Shown here piece by piece: positions 5,781 through 6,705 of a stretch of DNA of 6,705 bases; position 1 is the stretch's first letter, and each line of letters opens with the position of its first letter. The translations under genes and the position numbers were made by a program. The stretch spans positions 1 through 6,705 of the forward strand of contig JAMFST010000795.1 in NCBI GenBank assembly GCA_026225435.1, in the 5' to 3' direction. A model generated the notes under the pieces. It had not been told where the DNA came from and searched no databases. It saw nothing but the letters and a program-made list of their open reading frames with translations. The stretch is from Labilithrix luteola. Its GTDB lineage: Bacteria > Myxococcota_A > Polyangia > Polyangiales > Polyangiaceae.

Positions 5781-6705
5781 GTGACCAAATTCGCTCGGCA
5801 TGCCCGCACAACCGGCGCGCGACTCGTGGGCTGGCTGACGTTCGCCGTCTTGATCGCCTGCGCGATGAGCGCCTGCAAGACGGGGGACAACTCCGCCGTC
5901 CAGCTCGTAGCCGTCTCCGACGCCGGTGGCTGTCCGGTCGGCCAGAGCGGGTGCAGCAACGCCAAGGGCGTCACCAGCTGTACCAACTTTCAAACGGACA
6001 CCGCCAACTGCGGCGTCTGCGGCAACGCCTGTCCGAGCGGCCAGGTCTGTTCGAGCGGCGCTTGCGCCGCCAGCTGCCAGACCGGCCTGGTGAAGTGTGG
6101 AACGACCTGCAGCGACACCAAGGACGACCCGGCCAACTGCGGCGCCTGCGGGAACGTCTGCCCGGCGGGTGACGTCTGCGCGCTCGGCGACTGTCAGGCC
6201 ACGTGCCCGGCGAGCACGGTGGCGTGCGGCAGCGCGTGCGTGAACACGCAGTCCGACCAGGACAACTGCGGCACCTGCGGCAACGCCTGCGCGACCGGGC
6301 AGGTGTGCAACGCCGGCAACTGCAGCGCGGCCTGCGGCTCCGGCCTAACCGACTGCACCAACAACTGCGACAACCTGAAGACGGATCCGGCGAACTGCGG
6401 CGCGTGCGGCAAGCAGTGCGCGACCGGACAGGTCTGCAACGCCGGCACGTGCGCCGCGGCCTGCTCCGCCGGCGCCACGCTCTGCTCGGGCGTCTGCACC
6501 GAAGCGGCGAGCGATCCGAAGAACTGCGGCACCTGCGGCACCGTCTGCCCGGGCGGGCAGGTCTGCTCCATCGGCGCGTGCTCGAACACCTGCCAGCCCT
6601 CGCTCACCAACTGCAGCGGCTCGTGCGACGACCTCCTGCAGGACCCGAATGACTGCGGCGCGTGCGGCAACGTCTGCGCGGTCGGGCAAGTCTGCTCGGC
6701 CGGCC
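5781..6705 (+). CDS. Cys-rich repeat lipoprotein, 3'-partial
   Basis: The frame is open to the right edge, so the protein is truncated at about 308 residues. From GTG 5781 there is a basic start (KFARHART), a hydrophobic core (LVGWLTFAVLIACA) and a lipobox MSAC with Cys32 as the predicted lipidated residue (Cys45 if ATG 5742 is used). After a short linker and a partial Cys unit come five complete 43-residue units and the start of a sixth. Each complete unit has eight Cys at unit positions 2, 5, 9, 15, 20, 24, 31 and 35, opening with NCGxCGxxC and GQVC/GDVC. Such repeats are common in myxobacterial surface proteins and resemble the Stig1-type Cys-rich family; disulphide-bonded extracytoplasmic modules are the likely state. 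No enzyme motif is visible, and a catalytic name from automatic annotation should be distrusted. Its role may be envelope scaffolding or adhesion, with moderate to low certainty. Confidence 0.8.
   Translation, partial: MTKFARHARTTGARLVGWLTFAVLIACAMSACKTGDNSAVQLVAVSDAGGCPVGQSGCSNAKGVTSCTNFQTDTANCGVCGNACPSGQVCSSGACAASCQTGLVKCGTTCSDTKDDPANCGACGNVCPAGDVCALGDCQATCPASTVACGSACVNTQSDQDNCGTCGNACATGQVCNAGNCSAACGSGLTDCTNNCDNLKTDPANCGACGKQCATGQVCNAGTCAAACSAGATLCSGVCTEAASDPKNCGTCGTVCPGGQVCSIGACSNTCQPSLTNCSGSCDDLLQDPNDCGACGNVCAVGQVCSAG
6006..6705 (+). repeat. 129-bp tandem coding repeat (43-residue Cys-rich unit)
   Basis: The unit starts (codon for Asn or Asp before CGxCG) fall at 6006, 6135, 6264, 6393, 6522 and 6651, spaced exactly 129 bases each time. 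The DNA copies have diverged at many synonymous and some amino-acid positions, while the eight Cys codons per unit stay in register. The sixth copy is cut by the window end. Confidence 0.93.

Noticed and set aside
3835..5811. Long open frame of 658 codons on the - strand
   Set aside because: It lies opposite the OmpA-type gene, is very rich in Arg, Val, Ala and Gly, and shows no family motif. It is a normal by-product of GC-biased third positions.
6006..6705. 129-bp periodicity as CRISPR or mobile repeat
   Set aside because: The period is a whole number of codons, Cys codons are kept in register and the copies differ widely at the DNA level, so this is a coding repeat.

Overview
The window is strongly GC-rich with GC-biased third codon positions. 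All supported genes are on the + strand and read in one direction. A thrombospondin-type-3/OmpA envelope protein whose mature start resembles many myxobacterial proteins, followed by a Cys-rich lipoprotein with NCGxCG repeats, suggests a myxobacterium, probably of the Polyangia/Sorangium side. That assignment is inference from protein style, not from a marker gene.

Layout: (1) about 3-1241, the 3' part of an M61-like zinc metallopeptidase with a C-terminal PDZ-like domain; its start lies upstream of the window. (2) 1301-3924, a compact four-gene His-Xaa-Ser (Hxs) peptide-modification locus: an HxsD-type protein with a long C-terminal extension, a short second HxsD-like paralogue, an HxsB-type radical SAM/SPASM-like enzyme, and a 100-residue HxsA-type precursor ending in 15 uninterrupted His-Xaa-Ser triads plus a terminal Trp. 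The first three genes are joined by two 4-base GTGA stop/start overlaps carrying nearly the same sequence. (3) 3925-4020, a short spacer with an imperfect hairpin. (4) 4021-5745, an exported OmpA-family protein with a beta-barrel-like N-terminal region, a calcium-binding TSP3 linker and a peptidoglycan-binding C-terminus. (5) 5781 to the window end, a predicted lipoprotein built of Cys-rich repeats with an exact 43-residue (129-bp) period. It has no stop in the window and is 3'-truncated.

The likely system of interest is the Hxs locus. The recognised Hxs set pairs two radical SAM enzymes (HxsB and HxsC) with HxsD and the repeat protein HxsA. Here only the HxsB-type enzyme is visible, no HxsC lies between the other genes, and HxsD appears as a tandem pair. 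The simplest model is that HxsB modifies the HGS repeats of the encoded precursor with the two HxsD-like proteins as partners. The chemistry is unknown from sequence. The peptidase upstream and the two envelope genes downstream may or may not belong to the pathway.
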